DNA of 64,000 nucleotides from Actinomadura_E scrupuli (GCF_050971785.1 NZ_JBPCCU010000012.1:62001-126000); one strand, 5' to 3'; counted from the first letter of the stretch, positions 1 to 8,068 are shown. Notes: generated by a model from the sequence alone, not told the origin. Numbers and translations: made by a program.

Positions 1-795
1 CGTGCGCAGTTCGCCAAGGCCTTCCAGGAGACGGTCGCAGCCGAGCCTCGTCTCGCCAGGCTGGTCTCGGTGCTGCTGTACCGCACGCTCGGCCCGACCC
101 TGCCCGGCGATGCCGCGGCCGCGGCCGTACTCTGGGCCGCCGCCCACCGGTGCGCCTTCGAGAACCCCGCCGGGGTGGCACGCGCCGGCCACGGTACGGG
201 CCTGGAAGCCGGTGATCGCCTGTTCGACGCGATCCTCGCCGGACCGCACGGCGTGGTCATCACCGATGACGAGCAGGACGAGACGTGGACCCGGCTGAAG
301 GGCCGCAGGATCCAGCTGGACCTCGCCGAGCTCCTCGCACAGGTCGCGGCCGTCGCCGACCGGCCGCTCCCGGAGCCCGAGGGGGACTGGCCGTACGTGC
401 TGTCCGCGGGCGAACGCCGGCCCTTCACCGCCAACACGATCCTGCGCGATCCCGCCTGGCGCAAGCGCGACCCCGGCGGCGCCCTCCACATGAGCACCGC
501 GGACGCGGAACGGCTCGGCGTGACCGCCGGCGACCGGGTACGGCTGACCACCCGGCGTGGCAGCGCCGAGGTCACCGTCGAGCCCACCGACCGGATGCGC
601 CCGGGCCATCTGTCCCTGCCGAACGGGCTGGGCCTGTCGGTCCCCGGCCCGGACGGCACGCCGGTCGTCACCGGCATCGCGCCCAACGAGCTCACCGCCG
701 CCGAGGACCGCGACGAGTGGGCGGGCACCCCGTGGCACAAGCACGTCCCCGCCCGGCTCGAGGTCCTGGAGCCGGCGGTGGCCCCGGGACGATGA
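1..795 (+). CDS. Molybdopterin-dependent oxidoreductase, C-terminal part (5' end outside window)
   Basis: The reading frame is open from the first base, so this is the last 264 codons of a longer gene. The C-terminal ~120 residues have the look of the molybdopterin-dinucleotide binding domain of the formate dehydrogenase/DMSO reductase family: an N-T-I-L-R-D-P turn followed by H-M-S-x-x-D-A-x-x-L-G-V-x-x-G-D-R-V and a closing P-W-H-K-H-V-P motif. Such enzymes are cytoplasmic or periplasmic redox enzymes that use Mo or W bound to two pterins. The substrate cannot be read from the C-terminus; FdhA-like actinobacterial homologues are the nearest I recall. The catalytic Cys/Sec region lies outside the window. 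The neighbour at 818 is convergent, 22 bases away. Confidence 0.8.
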   Translation, partial: RAQFAKAFQETVAAEPRLARLVSVLLYRTLGPTLPGDAAAAAVLWAAAHRCAFENPAGVARAGHGTGLEAGDRLFDAILAGPHGVVITDDEQDETWTRLKGRRIQLDLAELLAQVAAVADRPLPEPEGDWPYVLSAGERRPFTANTILRDPAWRKRDPGGALHMSTADAERLGVTAGDRVRLTTRRGSAEVTVEPTDRMRPGHLSLPNGLGLSVPGPDGTPVVTGIAPNELTAAEDRDEWAGTPWHKHVPARLEVLEPAVAPGR

Positions 796-817
796 GCCGG
801 GTCCGTACGCGGGCTCC

Positions 818-1333
818 TCACCCGGTGGCCGACCGGGCGGTGCGGGCCGGCGAGAGCCGCTGGTAGCCGAGGGCGGCGAGACCGAACGCCAGGCCCCCGA
901 TCACGAAGAGCACGTCGGTCGCGCCGCCGGCGAACAACGCCCAGGCCGACGGATGCCCGGTCCCCATGACCTGTGCGGTCGTCAGCCCGGTGAGCCCCCG
1001 GGGCAGGATCCCGGTGGCGCGGCCCAGGCTGTCGGCCACGCCGATGAGCCCGCGTCCGCCGAGGAGCACGCACCCCGCCCACGCGGCGGAGACGAGCATC
1101 CAGCGCGGAATCCGGCGGCCCCACGGCCGGGCGAGGGCCACCGGCACCAGGATCCCGACGACGACCATGGTGAGGACGACCGCCGTGGACAGCTCCGCGA
1201 GGACACGCTCGGTCCCCTGGTGATCCGACGGCGTGGGGAACTCCAGGCCGGTGACGGCCCAGACGACATGCCAGGCGAGAAAGACCATCACCCACGTGAA
1301 CGCCGCGTAGGCGGTCCTTCGGTTGACGCGCAT
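818..1333 (-). CDS. Small integral membrane protein of unknown function
   Basis: A 171-residue protein if translation starts at the ATG at 1333, just before M-R-V-N-R-R. An upstream start at 1444 would add 37 residues of low-complexity, Arg/Gly-rich sequence without membrane character, so I prefer the internal start, although neither has a convincing ribosome site. I see four hydrophobic segments, near residues 8-28, 47-70, 77-100 and 120-150. A W-H-V-V-W-A-V-T-G stretch in the first helix recalls DUF3995-type membrane proteins, but the match is weak. It is convergent with the oxidoreductase to its left. No function can be assigned. Confidence 0.55.
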   Translation of the reverse strand: MRVNRRTAYAAFTWVMVFLAWHVVWAVTGLEFPTPSDHQGTERVLAELSTAVVLTMVVVGILVPVALARPWGRRIPRWMLVSAAWAGCVLLGGRGLIGVADSLGRATGILPRGLTGLTTAQVMGTGHPSAWALFAGGATDVLFVIGGLAFGLAALGYQRLSPARTARSATG

Positions 1334-1558
1334 ACGGTCATCGGCGGTGCCGCCGCCCGCGCGCCACCTGAGCGGTGCCCGGCCGGCCCCTGCCGGGTGG
1401 GCGAACGATGGGGAGCGATCCCGGGAACTGTTCATGCCGACCACGATCGCCCGGACGGCGGCACCGCCGCCTCCCCTCGCCGGGCAGTCCGTACCCCCTG
1501 CCGGCGGGAGCCGGTCTCCTCCCCGGGAAGGAGCCCCGCCCTCCGGAACACCCGATGG

Positions 1559-2386
1559 TCAGTCGCAGCCCTCGAACTGGGGGACGTCGATGACGGACAG
1601 GTCCAGGCCGGTGCCGCCGAACCACTTCTGCATGAGCCTGCGGGCGGTGCCGTCCTGGTACATCCGGATGATGGCCCGGTTGAGGGCCTCGCACCCGTCC
1701 AGATCGCCCTTCCGTATGCCGATGCCGGTCCGCTGCTCGCCGAACTTGGCGTTGACCAGCCGCATGCCGCCCTCCCGTCGGATCAGGCCGACCAGGATCA
1801 CGTCGTTGGTGGTGATGGCCTCCACGGCGCCGTTCCGCAGCATGGTCACGCACTGGTCGTAGTCCGCGGCCGGGACCACCACGGCGGCCACCTTCCGCCC
1901 CTCCACCACGCGTTCGGCCGTGTCGGAGCCCCGCACCGCGCAGATCCTGCGGCCTTTCAGATCTCGTACGCCCCGGATCCTCCGCTCGTCCGACCGCACC
2001 AGGATGTCCTGGTACGAGGCGTAGTACGGCCCGGCGAAGGCGACTCTGGTCTTACGTTCCGGGGTGACGGAGAAGGTCGCCAGGATCAGGTCCGCCCTGC
2101 CGGACAGCAGCAGCGGCTCCCGGTCGGCCGCGAGCGCCGGGACGAACCGGACGCGCGCTCCGAGCCGGCCGCCCAGATATCGGGCCACGTCGACGTCGAA
2201 CCCCTCGAACGTGCCGTCCGGCAGCCGCAGGCCGAGCCCGGGCAGGTCCGGCCGGACCCCCACCACCAACGTCTCCTTGTCCACGATCGACAGCCGCGAC
2301 ATGCCGCACGCCATCGGGAACAGCGCGAGCAGCAGCATCACCACCAGCAACCGGGCACTCGGGAATCCGCCGGCACTCTGGCCCAT
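1559..2386 (-). CDS. Extracellular solute-binding protein, family 3 type
   Basis: A 275-residue exported protein. It has an N-terminal hydrophobic signal ending in a Cys (F-P-M-A-C, an imperfect lipobox, so lipidation is uncertain). The rest follows the periplasmic binding fold of polar amino-acid binders: L-V-V-G-V-R-P-D-L-P-G-L near residue 40, then G-F-D-V-D-V-A-R-Y-L-G, the F-S-V-T-P-E-R-K core, and a G-I-G-I-R-K-G-D segment near the end. No transporter permease or ATPase lies beside it, so it may be an orphan receptor-like protein rather than part of a transporter. Its ATG overlaps the stop of the upstream gene by one base (TAATG), so the pair is probably translationally coupled. Confidence 0.8.
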   Translation of the reverse strand: MGQSAGGFPSARLLVVMLLLALFPMACGMSRLSIVDKETLVVGVRPDLPGLGLRLPDGTFEGFDVDVARYLGGRLGARVRFVPALAADREPLLLSGRADLILATFSVTPERKTRVAFAGPYYASYQDILVRSDERRIRGVRDLKGRRICAVRGSDTAERVVEGRKVAAVVVPAADYDQCVTMLRNGAVEAITTNDVILVGLIRREGGMRLVNAKFGEQRTGIGIRKGDLDGCEALNRAIIRMYQDGTARRLMQKWFGGTGLDLSVIDVPQFEGCD

Positions 2387-3087
2387 TATTTGATCTTCGC
2401 GGTGATGGTCTGTACGAACTCGGGGAGGACGTCGTCGCGCCAGAACCAGGGGGCCGGAGCCGGTCTGCCCTTGAACGTCACGGTGGTCTGCCCGCCGACG
2501 GTGAACAGGAGCGGGCCCTTGCGGCAGAACCAGTCGCCCTGCGCCTGCCCGGTGATGGCACACTGATCCGCGCCCTTCGAGCCCTGGCCGGTGTCGACCG
2601 CCGGTGCGACACGCCGGTAGTAAGCGGCGATCAACGCGGGGTCGGCCACACTCTCGATACGGATCCAGAACTGGGTGGCATGGTAGACCTCGCCCGGCAG
2701 ACGCATGCTGTAGAGGCACTGGCCGGATTCGGAGCGAGCACTCTCCCTCCACGAGGGGTCCGCGGCGAAATCCTTGATCGACACGCTGTGGATCCAGCGC
2801 CGCTCCTGCTCGATGTCCTTGACACCGGGGAAGATCGACTTGATCTCCTCCTCGTCCACGAAGGAGCACGCGTCCGGCCATTGGTTCGCGGCCAGGATCT
2901 TGCCGTCCTTGAGCGCGGGAAACGTGACTCCCGCACCCCGGGGTGCGGCCGTTCCGATCACCACATCGCCCTCTTTCAAGGGGTTCGTCCTGGTCAGCAC
3001 CAATACCCCGGCGAAGATCGAGATCGGCAAAGTGATGATCAGCAGGAACGCCGGCAATACACAGGACCGGTTTGTCCGCATGGCCAC
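2386..3087 (-). CDS. Single-pass membrane or exported protein, unknown
   Basis: Up to 233 residues. Residues 9-31 form one hydrophobic segment that is either an uncleaved signal anchor or a signal peptide. The remainder is polar and contains four Cys (in A-C-S-F, Q-C-L-Y, Q-C-A-I and F-C-R-K contexts) that could pair as disulfides outside the cell. A purine-rich AGGGGGA lies upstream. It sits about 5 bases before a GTG at 3087 and about 11 before an ATG at 3081, so the start is one of these two. The downstream solute-binding protein starts inside this gene's stop codon, so the two proteins are probably made together and may form a surface pair. No family recognised. Confidence 0.65.
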   Translation of the reverse strand: MAMRTNRSCVLPAFLLIITLPISIFAGVLVLTRTNPLKEGDVVIGTAAPRGAGVTFPALKDGKILAANQWPDACSFVDEEEIKSIFPGVKDIEQERRWIHSVSIKDFAADPSWRESARSESGQCLYSMRLPGEVYHATQFWIRIESVADPALIAAYYRRVAPAVDTGQGSKGADQCAITGQAQGDWFCRKGPLLFTVGGQTTVTFKGRPAPAPWFWRDDVLPEFVQTITAKIK

Positions 3088-3291
3088 TGATTCCCCCTAG
3101 GAGCCCGGATTATTGGTCGCTTTCGCCCCAGCCTGGCTGTGGGCGGATATGTCGGTGGGCGCTGCTACGGTCGCGCCCGTGACATTGCTGCGCAGTGCTG
3201 CGGAACCATTCCGAACCCGGCGAGCCCGCCGGACCCGCCGGCTCGATGCTCCGGGCAGAAAGCCGGGGGTCCACCGGACGGAACCGTCCTG

Positions 3292-3555
3292 ATGACCATG
3301 CATGTGGCAAGCAGGCGTCGTTCGCCCGCGGCCATCGCGACGGCACATCCGGGCGCGGTGGTCATCGACGTCACCTCCAGGGCGCCGGAGCCCTGGGTGC
3401 GGCTGAGTCCCTTCTACCCTCACGGCGGCATCCCCGTTCCCTTCTCACCGGGCGCGGCGAGCCAGTCGGTCGAAGGCATCTGGCAGGCGCTGAAGGTGTT
3501 CGAGGCCGCCGACGTCGACCCGGCCAAGCGGACGAGCGGTAAGAGGAGCCCCGAC
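3292..3555 (+). pseudogene. Truncated DUF6939-like gene, joined in frame to the next gene
   Basis: The frame from the ATG at 3292 encodes a small domain with the stretches V-I-D-V-T-S-R, P-E-P-W-V-R-L-S-P-F-Y-P-H-G-G-I-P-V-P and S-V-E-G-I-W-Q-A-L-K-V-F-E. From memory these are typical of short actinobacterial DUF6939 proteins. Homologues of that type continue for roughly another 40-60 residues; here the similarity stops abruptly after D-V-D-P-A-K. The frame then runs without a stop into the neighbouring gene, which has its own strong ribosome site. I read it as a 3'-truncated gene left by a deletion. It could alternatively be expressed as an N-terminal domain of a fusion. Confidence 0.5.
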
Positions 3556-4143
3556 ATGCTGGAGCGCGACCGGACGACCGAGCCCTTCGACGAGCGGGAG
3601 GGGTTCCGGGACATCGTCGGGCTCCTGCCTGTCGAGCGCCGAGACGAACCCGCCGACTTCTGGGACATCGGAGAGCAGGAGGGCGCTCTGGAGACCCTGG
3701 TCTCCGCCCTGCTCGACTGCCGGGTGCCGATCACCGGACTCGCTCGCGCACGACTCGCCGCCCTCGCCGAGCAGTGGGGCACCTGGGACGTGCTCGCCGG
3801 TCCGCTGGCCTCCTGCGAGAGCGCGGCCGAGGACGCGCCGTTGCGGCTGGTCGAGCGCACCGACCGCGGCACGGCGGTGGAGGAGGAGCTGACCAGGGAG
3901 ATCGGCCTCGGCCACCCGCTGACCGGTCTGGCGGCCGTCGCCTGGTTCACCTGCGGCCGCTGCGACGACGTCCTCATCCGGGTCCACGAGAACGAGCCCT
4001 GGGGCTTGTCGTTCACGGCCTCGCAGTACGCGATCACGCGTCCGACCTGGAGCGGCGGCGAAGAGCCGTACCCGCTGCCGACGACCGTCTTCTTCACCAC
4101 CCCCTACGAGGCGATCGACACCCTCCTCGATCGCTGCCGCTGA
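3556..4143 (+). CDS. Hypothetical protein, about 195 residues
   Basis: I start this gene at the ATG at 3556 because AGAGGAG lies 8 bases upstream, a much better ribosome site than the one for the longer frame beginning at 3292. The product (M-L-E-R-D-R-T-T-E-P-F onward) is acidic and soluble, with no signal or membrane segment. It contains a C-G-R-C-D-D motif preceded by F-T, and Trp-rich strands near the C-terminus. I do not recognise a family. Its stop codon lies at the end of the first copy of a perfect 19-bp tandem duplication, so the end of the gene has recently been rearranged. It is convergent with the sugar dehydrogenase at 4253. Confidence 0.55.
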   Translation: MLERDRTTEPFDEREGFRDIVGLLPVERRDEPADFWDIGEQEGALETLVSALLDCRVPITGLARARLAALAEQWGTWDVLAGPLASCESAAEDAPLRLVERTDRGTAVEEELTREIGLGHPLTGLAAVAWFTCGRCDDVLIRVHENEPWGLSFTASQYAITRPTWSGGEEPYPLPTTVFFTTPYEAIDTLLDRCR

Positions 4144-4162
4144 CCTCGATCGCTGCCGCTGA
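4125..4162 (+). repeat. Perfect 19-bp tandem duplication across a stop codon
   Basis: CCTCGATCGCTGCCGCTGA occurs at 4125-4143 and again at 4144-4162 with no intervening base. The first copy ends with the stop codon of the upstream gene. This looks like replication slippage. It adds no residues, because the first copy already terminates translation. Confidence 0.9.
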
Positions 4163-4252
4163 ACCGCCCCGACGGCCCGGCCCATGCCGGCTGCACTCTG
4201 GAGGCGCTCGTGACCTCGTCCGGCATGCGGAAACGCGGTCGCCGCACTCGGC

Positions 4253-5368
4253 TCAGCTCACCGGGATGACGAAGATCCGGTCGTCGCCGGGCCGCGGGGT
4301 GAGGTGACCGTCCCGGTTGCTGGTGGTGACCCACAGCGATCCGTCGGCGGCCCGGGCGACCGCGCGCAAGCGCCCGTACGTGCCCTGGTAGTGGGCCACC
4401 GGGCGGCCCACCGAGCCCTCGGGAGTGAGCGGCACCTGCCACAGCCGCTCGCCGCGCAGCGCCGCGGCCCACAATGAGCCGTCCGCATAGGCCAGCCCGG
4501 ACGGTGATGCCTCCGAGGTCGCCCAGGTCAGCAGCGGGTCGGTGTACTTGCCGCGGCCACCGACGCCCTCGACCTCGGGCCAGCCGTAGTTGTGGCCCGG
4601 CTCGATCCGGTTGATCTCGTCCAGGCGGTTCTGGCCGAACTCGGTGGCGTACATCCGCCCTTTGTCGTCCCAGGCCAGCCCCTGTACGTTGCGATGGCCG
4701 TAGGTCCAGACGCGGGTGCCGAACGGGTTGCCGGGCGCGGGCCTGCCCTCCGGAGTGACCCGGAGGATCTTGCCGCCCAGTGAGCCGCGGTTCTGGGCCA
4801 GCCCCTTCTCGCCGGTCTCCCCCGTCCCGGCGTACAGCATCTTGTCCGGGCCGAAGGCCAGCCGCCCGCCGTTGTGGATGGTGCCCTTCGGGATGCCGGT
4901 GACCAGGTTCTCCAGCCGCCCGATGCCGGTGCGGGTCAGGGCGAAGCGAACGATCCGGTTGTCCGAGGCGCTGGTGAAGTACACATAGACGAGGTGGTCG
5001 GCGTCGTAGGTGGGCGACACCGCAACCCCGAGCAGGCCGCCCTCACCGGCGGGCGCCACCCCGGGCACCGTGCCGAGCGGGAAGACCTTGCCCTGCGGGG
5101 TCACCCGTAGCAGCCGGGCGCTCTCGCGTTCGGTGACCAGGGCGTCGCCGCCCGGCAGGAACGCCACCGCCCACGGCACCTCGAGCCCGGTGGCCAGCTG
5201 CCGGGGCTGTCCGAGCCGGGCGGCGCCGGCCTGCCCGGTCGTACCGGGCCGCGCGGTCGTGGGCAGCGGAGCCGGTGTCCGCGCGGCGCCGTCGGATTCG
5301 GCCGAAGAGCAGCCTGCGGCCAGCAGTGTCACACCGGTCGCGATGGCGATGGTCAAGCGTCGTCTCAT
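4253..5368 (-). CDS. PQQ-dependent aldose sugar dehydrogenase-like lipoprotein
   Basis: A 371-residue lipoprotein: a twin-Arg-rich start is followed by a hydrophobic stretch and L-L-A-A-G-C, a clear lipobox. The body matches the glucose/sorbosone dehydrogenase beta-propeller family. Near residue 55 is the opening G-L-E-V-P-W-A-V-A-F-L-P-G-G-D motif, followed by G-E-G-G-L-L-G-V-A-V-S-P, I-H-N-G-G-R-L-A-F-G-P-D, Y-G-H-R-N-V-Q-G-L and E-F-G-Q-N-R-L-D-E-I-N. In the family these strands carry the catalytic His and the PQQ and calcium ligands. It would oxidise sugars outside the membrane. The start is set by GAGGGG 7 bases before the ATG at 5368; a GTG at 5386 overlaps that site and is less likely. 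Confidence 0.88.
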   Translation of the reverse strand: MRRRLTIAIATGVTLLAAGCSSAESDGAARTPAPLPTTARPGTTGQAGAARLGQPRQLATGLEVPWAVAFLPGGDALVTERESARLLRVTPQGKVFPLGTVPGVAPAGEGGLLGVAVSPTYDADHLVYVYFTSASDNRIVRFALTRTGIGRLENLVTGIPKGTIHNGGRLAFGPDKMLYAGTGETGEKGLAQNRGSLGGKILRVTPEGRPAPGNPFGTRVWTYGHRNVQGLAWDDKGRMYATEFGQNRLDEINRIEPGHNYGWPEVEGVGGRGKYTDPLLTWATSEASPSGLAYADGSLWAAALRGERLWQVPLTPEGSVGRPVAHYQGTYGRLRAVARAADGSLWVTTSNRDGHLTPRPGDDRIFVIPVS

Positions 5369-5475
5369 GAACTCACCCCTCGTCACTGTTACATACGAGC
5401 GGGGACGGGCTCGGGTTTCGCCGGCGCTCAGGCGTGACCGTACCGTTTTCGTCTGTGGACGGCCTCCGGTTGCGA

Positions 5476-5640
5476 TCAGCAGGGCTGGGTGGTCACGGTC
5501 TGCCCGTTGCTCGCCGTCGACTCGTTTCCGGCCGCGTCGACCGCGGTGATCGTGATCAGCACCGGTCCGGGGTGATCGGCGTACGCCGCCGACCGGATCC
5601 AGGGCCGGTCACCGTGATCGTCAGTCCCGGTGAACACGAC
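5476..5640 (-). pseudogene. Remnant of a fibronectin-III/Ig-like repeat protein
   Basis: Read leftward, this stretch encodes V-F-T-G-T-D-D-H-G-D, then P-V-L-I-T-I-T-A-V-D-A-A-G-N-E-S, and ends T-V-T-T-Q-P-C and a stop at 5476-5478. The A-V-D-A-A-G-N-E-S strand is the classic end of a bacterial Ig-like or FnIII repeat. An in-frame stop lies a few codons before the fragment, and there is no start codon or ribosome site. It is therefore the 3' remnant of a larger surface protein gene. Confidence 0.45.
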
Positions 5641-5720
5641 CGGACGCCGTCACGGTCGTGCGGCTCTCGTGCCGGGCCACGGTGCGCGGGTGCCCCGAGG
5701 GATGAAAGCTCGCGTCCCGG

Positions 5721-6488
5721 TCACCCCGAGCGCGCGCGGTCCTCCTCGATCCGGCGTACGAGATGTTCCGCCAGGTCACTGATGTCGATCACCAGCCGCT
5801 GGACGCGGGTGCCGTCGGTATCGGTGAAGGTGCACCGCTTCGGCTCGATCCAGATGTTCAGCCCACCACCCCGCGAGAGCGGGACGGTCACCAGGGACAC
5901 GCCGCGCTCGTCCCGGTGGCCGACGCCCTCGGCTCCCCGCGCACTCAGCAGCGTGGCCAGGTGCCGGGCGGTACGGCCCGGCGGGGCGAACGATCCCGGG
6001 TCCGGCCAGGGGCCGGGCAGCCCGAAGGCGCTCCAGACCACTTTGCCGGGCTCCCGGCGCGGGCTCAGCCGGGCTCGGGACAGATGCGTGCCCCAGGCCT
6101 GCGCGACGGCGGCGACTATCCCGATCCCCTTGCCGTGCTCGTCCAGCAGTTCACCGTCGCCCACCCCGGGCCACTGATCGCGACCGGTGTCGAACACCGC
6201 CACCACCAGCTGCGGCGTCGGCGCGGTACGGGCCCAGACCCACAACTCGGCCGGGACCACCGGCTCGTACGATTCCGTACGCGTGCCGTGCAGCAGCGCG
6301 TTGGTCGCCTGCTCGCTGACGGCCAGAACCGCGGCGTCGATGAGCTCGGCGTCGAGGCCCAGCGTGGTCATGGTGGTACGAATCAGGGACCGGCTCGCCT
6401 GCGCGCAGCTCGGGTCCGGCGGCAGTTGCCAGGAGCAGACGCCGCCGGCGGCGATATCAGCAGCCTTACCAGTCACCATCCACCCCAT
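5721..6488 (-). CDS. Anti-sigma-factor-like ATP-binding protein (HATPase domain)
   Basis: A 255-residue protein. Residues ~15-150 resemble the histidine-kinase-like ATPase fold of anti-sigma regulators. It has a phase of A-S-R-S-L-I-R-T-T-M, the N box S-E-Q-A-T-N-A-L-L-H-G, a G1-type V-F-D-T-G motif and a G-K-G-I-G-I-V-A G2-type motif. The C-terminal 100 residues are not recognised. In many actinomycetes such proteins sit beside an XRE/DUF5753 regulator and a DUF397 protein. Here exactly those two partners lie divergently at 6610-7212, but only as a fused and deleted relic. This gene itself is intact, so it may be losing its function or acting elsewhere. Start at 6488 or at the in-frame ATG at 6479. 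Confidence 0.75.
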   Translation of the reverse strand: MGWMVTGKAADIAAGGVCSWQLPPDPSCAQASRSLIRTTMTTLGLDAELIDAAVLAVSEQATNALLHGTRTESYEPVVPAELWVWARTAPTPQLVVAVFDTGRDQWPGVGDGELLDEHGKGIGIVAAVAQAWGTHLSRARLSPRREPGKVVWSAFGLPGPWPDPGSFAPPGRTARHLATLLSARGAEGVGHRDERGVSLVTVPLSRGGGLNIWIEPKRCTFTDTDGTRVQRLVIDISDLAEHLVRRIEEDRARSG

Positions 6489-6609
6489 TGTGACCCGCTC
6501 CCCAGAACCAATGAATTCCGTTGTTCCAGGTCACAGCCTGCATTGGTGACTTAGAGTTTCCATTGACTACAGAGCGATTAGAGACACCGACGATCGCGAG
6601 GCACCCCCC

Positions 6610-7212
6610 GTGAAGCTCAGAGAGTCCCGGATCCACGAGCGTCGATCTGGAACCTTATCGCCGTCCACCTGCACTCACTCCGGGTGAAGCGTGGATTCTC
6701 CTGCGCCCGGGTAGGCGAGATCACAAACGCCGCCCGGCAGACTGTCTCTCATTGGGAGGCGGGCCGACACCGGACTACGCGCGAGCGTTGTTCCGGTCGG
6801 CCGGATCGACAGATGTCGAGAGGCAGGTCGCCAAGCGAATGGAGCGCCAGCGCATCCTGACGAAAGACGATCCACCCTTGATCTGGGTCCTGCTCGCCGA
6901 GTCGGCCCTCGAATGGCGGGTGGGCGGCCCTGATGTCCAGCGAGAACAACTTCTCCGGCTGCTGGAGCTCTCCGAACTTCCGAACATCGCCCTGCGAGTG
7001 GTCCCCAAGACAATGGGCGCCCACCTGGGGCTCACCGGATCCTTCAAAATCATGAAAGTGCCGGACTCGATGACACCGACTGCGTGGAAGTGGCCCACGT
7101 CCTGGGGAACATCGGCATCCGCGACAGCAAGAACCCCGGTCTCGGACACCTCACCCTCCGGCCCGACCGCTTCTCGGCACTCCTCCACAGGATCAAGAAC
7201 GACCACCTGTAA
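6610..7212 (+). pseudogene. Collapsed XRE/DUF5753 regulator plus DUF397 gene
   Basis: Three pieces of two genes are stitched together in different frames. From about 6646, one frame encodes an XRE helix-turn-helix (L-H-S-L-R-V-K-R-G-F-S, then A-A-R-Q-T-V-S-H-W-E-A-G-R) that stops near 6765. A second frame from about 6770 gives the DUF5753 middle (T-P-D-Y-A-R-A-L-F, E-R-Q-V-A-K-R-M-E-R-Q, then L-P-N-I-A-L-R-V-V-P) up to about 7065. A third frame from about 7071 gives the end of a DUF397 protein (D-C-V-E-V-A, I-R-D-S-K-N-P-G, stop at 7210-7212). About 70 residues are missing at the first join. At the second, the DUF5753 tail and the DUF397 start are gone. Two separate internal deletions explain this. 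Confidence 0.75.
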
Positions 7213-7363
7213 GGCGGGCCAGCTGAACGCCCACCCATGGCCGGGACCTCCACGGCCGCGGTAAAACGGATCACTACCTTCTGGAGCAGCGGCGCCAGGC
7301 CCGTTCCTGTAGCGCGAGGTCTGTAGCGCGAGACCCGTAGGGCCGGTCACGTCTTCCCGCGCA

Positions 7364-7437
7364 TTTGCCCTGACCACTGATACGCGGCCTCGGGTCGTCG
7401 GGCTGTGCACAGGCCGCGCGGGAGTGGTCAGGGCAAA
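7364..7437. repeat. Large two-part inverted repeat
   Basis: TTTGCCCTGACCACT (7364-7378) pairs perfectly with AGTGGTCAGGGCAAA (7423-7437). Inside this, after a 4-base mismatch on each side, CGCGGCCT (7383-7390) pairs perfectly with AGGCCGCG (7411-7418) around a 20-base loop. The 23 paired bases form a long imperfect stem. It is in a 470-base gap with no convincing gene (7213-7684). It has no T-tract, so a protein-binding site or structured RNA is as likely as a terminator. Confidence 0.7.
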
Positions 7438-7469
7438 GCAAAGCGAGAAGCATCCACCACGGCCCAGTT

Positions 7470-7587
7470 CTGGACAGCCCCGCCTTGGCCGTGAACGGCA
7501 CGGCCCGCCCAGGCCATGGCCCTCGCGCTCCGCACTGGCCATGAGTCGCGGTCCTGCCCTGGACAGCCCCGCCCTGGCCGTGATCGG
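7470..7587. repeat. 29-bp direct repeat, two copies
   Basis: The same 29-base sequence, beginning CTGGACAGCCCCGCC, occurs at 7470-7498 and 7559-7587 with two mismatches, 89 bases apart. A shorter repeat of TGTAGCGCGAG is found near 7308-7335. With the inverted repeat at 7364 these make up most of the gene-free stretch 7213-7684. The duplications suggest a decaying or recombining locus. I find no gene in it. Confidence 0.7.
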
Positions 7588-7684
7588 TGTTGTGGCGGGC
7601 CCGACCAGGTACTCAGGCGGGATGAGTCGCCGGTCGAGTACGGCTACTCAGGCGCCGGCGGTTCCGCCCTGCGAGGGTCGGGAC

Positions 7685-7981
7685 ATGAGCACCTCTCCCC
7701 AGGTTCAGCCGAAGAGCACCACCGCGTTCTTCGTACAGGCGGTCATCTCGTTCGCCATCTCCAGCTTCGCCGTCGCCATCGGCGTCATCTACCTCCCGGT
7801 CAACGTCTGGGTGCGGGCCTTCCTCGCCCTGGGTCTCCTCTACGTCATCACCTCAACGTTCACCCTCGCCAAGTGCGTCCGCGACAAGCAGGAGAGTGAC
7901 GCGGTCGTCAGCCGGGTCGACAAGGCCCGGCTGGACAAGCTGCTCGCCGAGCACGACCCCTTCCGGGTGGAGGGCATCTGA
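7685..7981 (+). CDS. YiaA/YiaB two-helix domain membrane protein
   Basis: A 98-residue protein with two hydrophobic helices, near residues 14-38 and 42-62, and the phrase A-I-G-V-I-Y-L-P-V-N-V-W-V-R-A-F, which is typical of the YiaAB two-helix family. The C-terminal ~30 residues are charged (V-D-K-A-R-L-D-K-L-L) and probably cytoplasmic. The start is the ATG at 7685 with GAGGG about 8 bases upstream. A longer in-frame extension back to 7424 runs through repeats and is not credible as protein. The function of the family is unknown. Confidence 0.8.
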   Translation: MSTSPQVQPKSTTAFFVQAVISFAISSFAVAIGVIYLPVNVWVRAFLALGLLYVITSTFTLAKCVRDKQESDAVVSRVDKARLDKLLAEHDPFRVEGI

Positions 7982-8068
7982 CCAGCAGACCCGGAGACCC
8001 AGAGACCCGAGCTACGGTCGCCGGAAAATGCGTCGACGTCTGCGCGCCCGATCCGTACCATCTGAGCC

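Noticed and set aside
557..2566. A 669-codon plus-strand frame across three minus-strand or overlapping genes
   Set aside because: It is the antisense shadow of the membrane protein and solute-binding protein genes and encodes only low-complexity Pro/Arg/Gly sequence.
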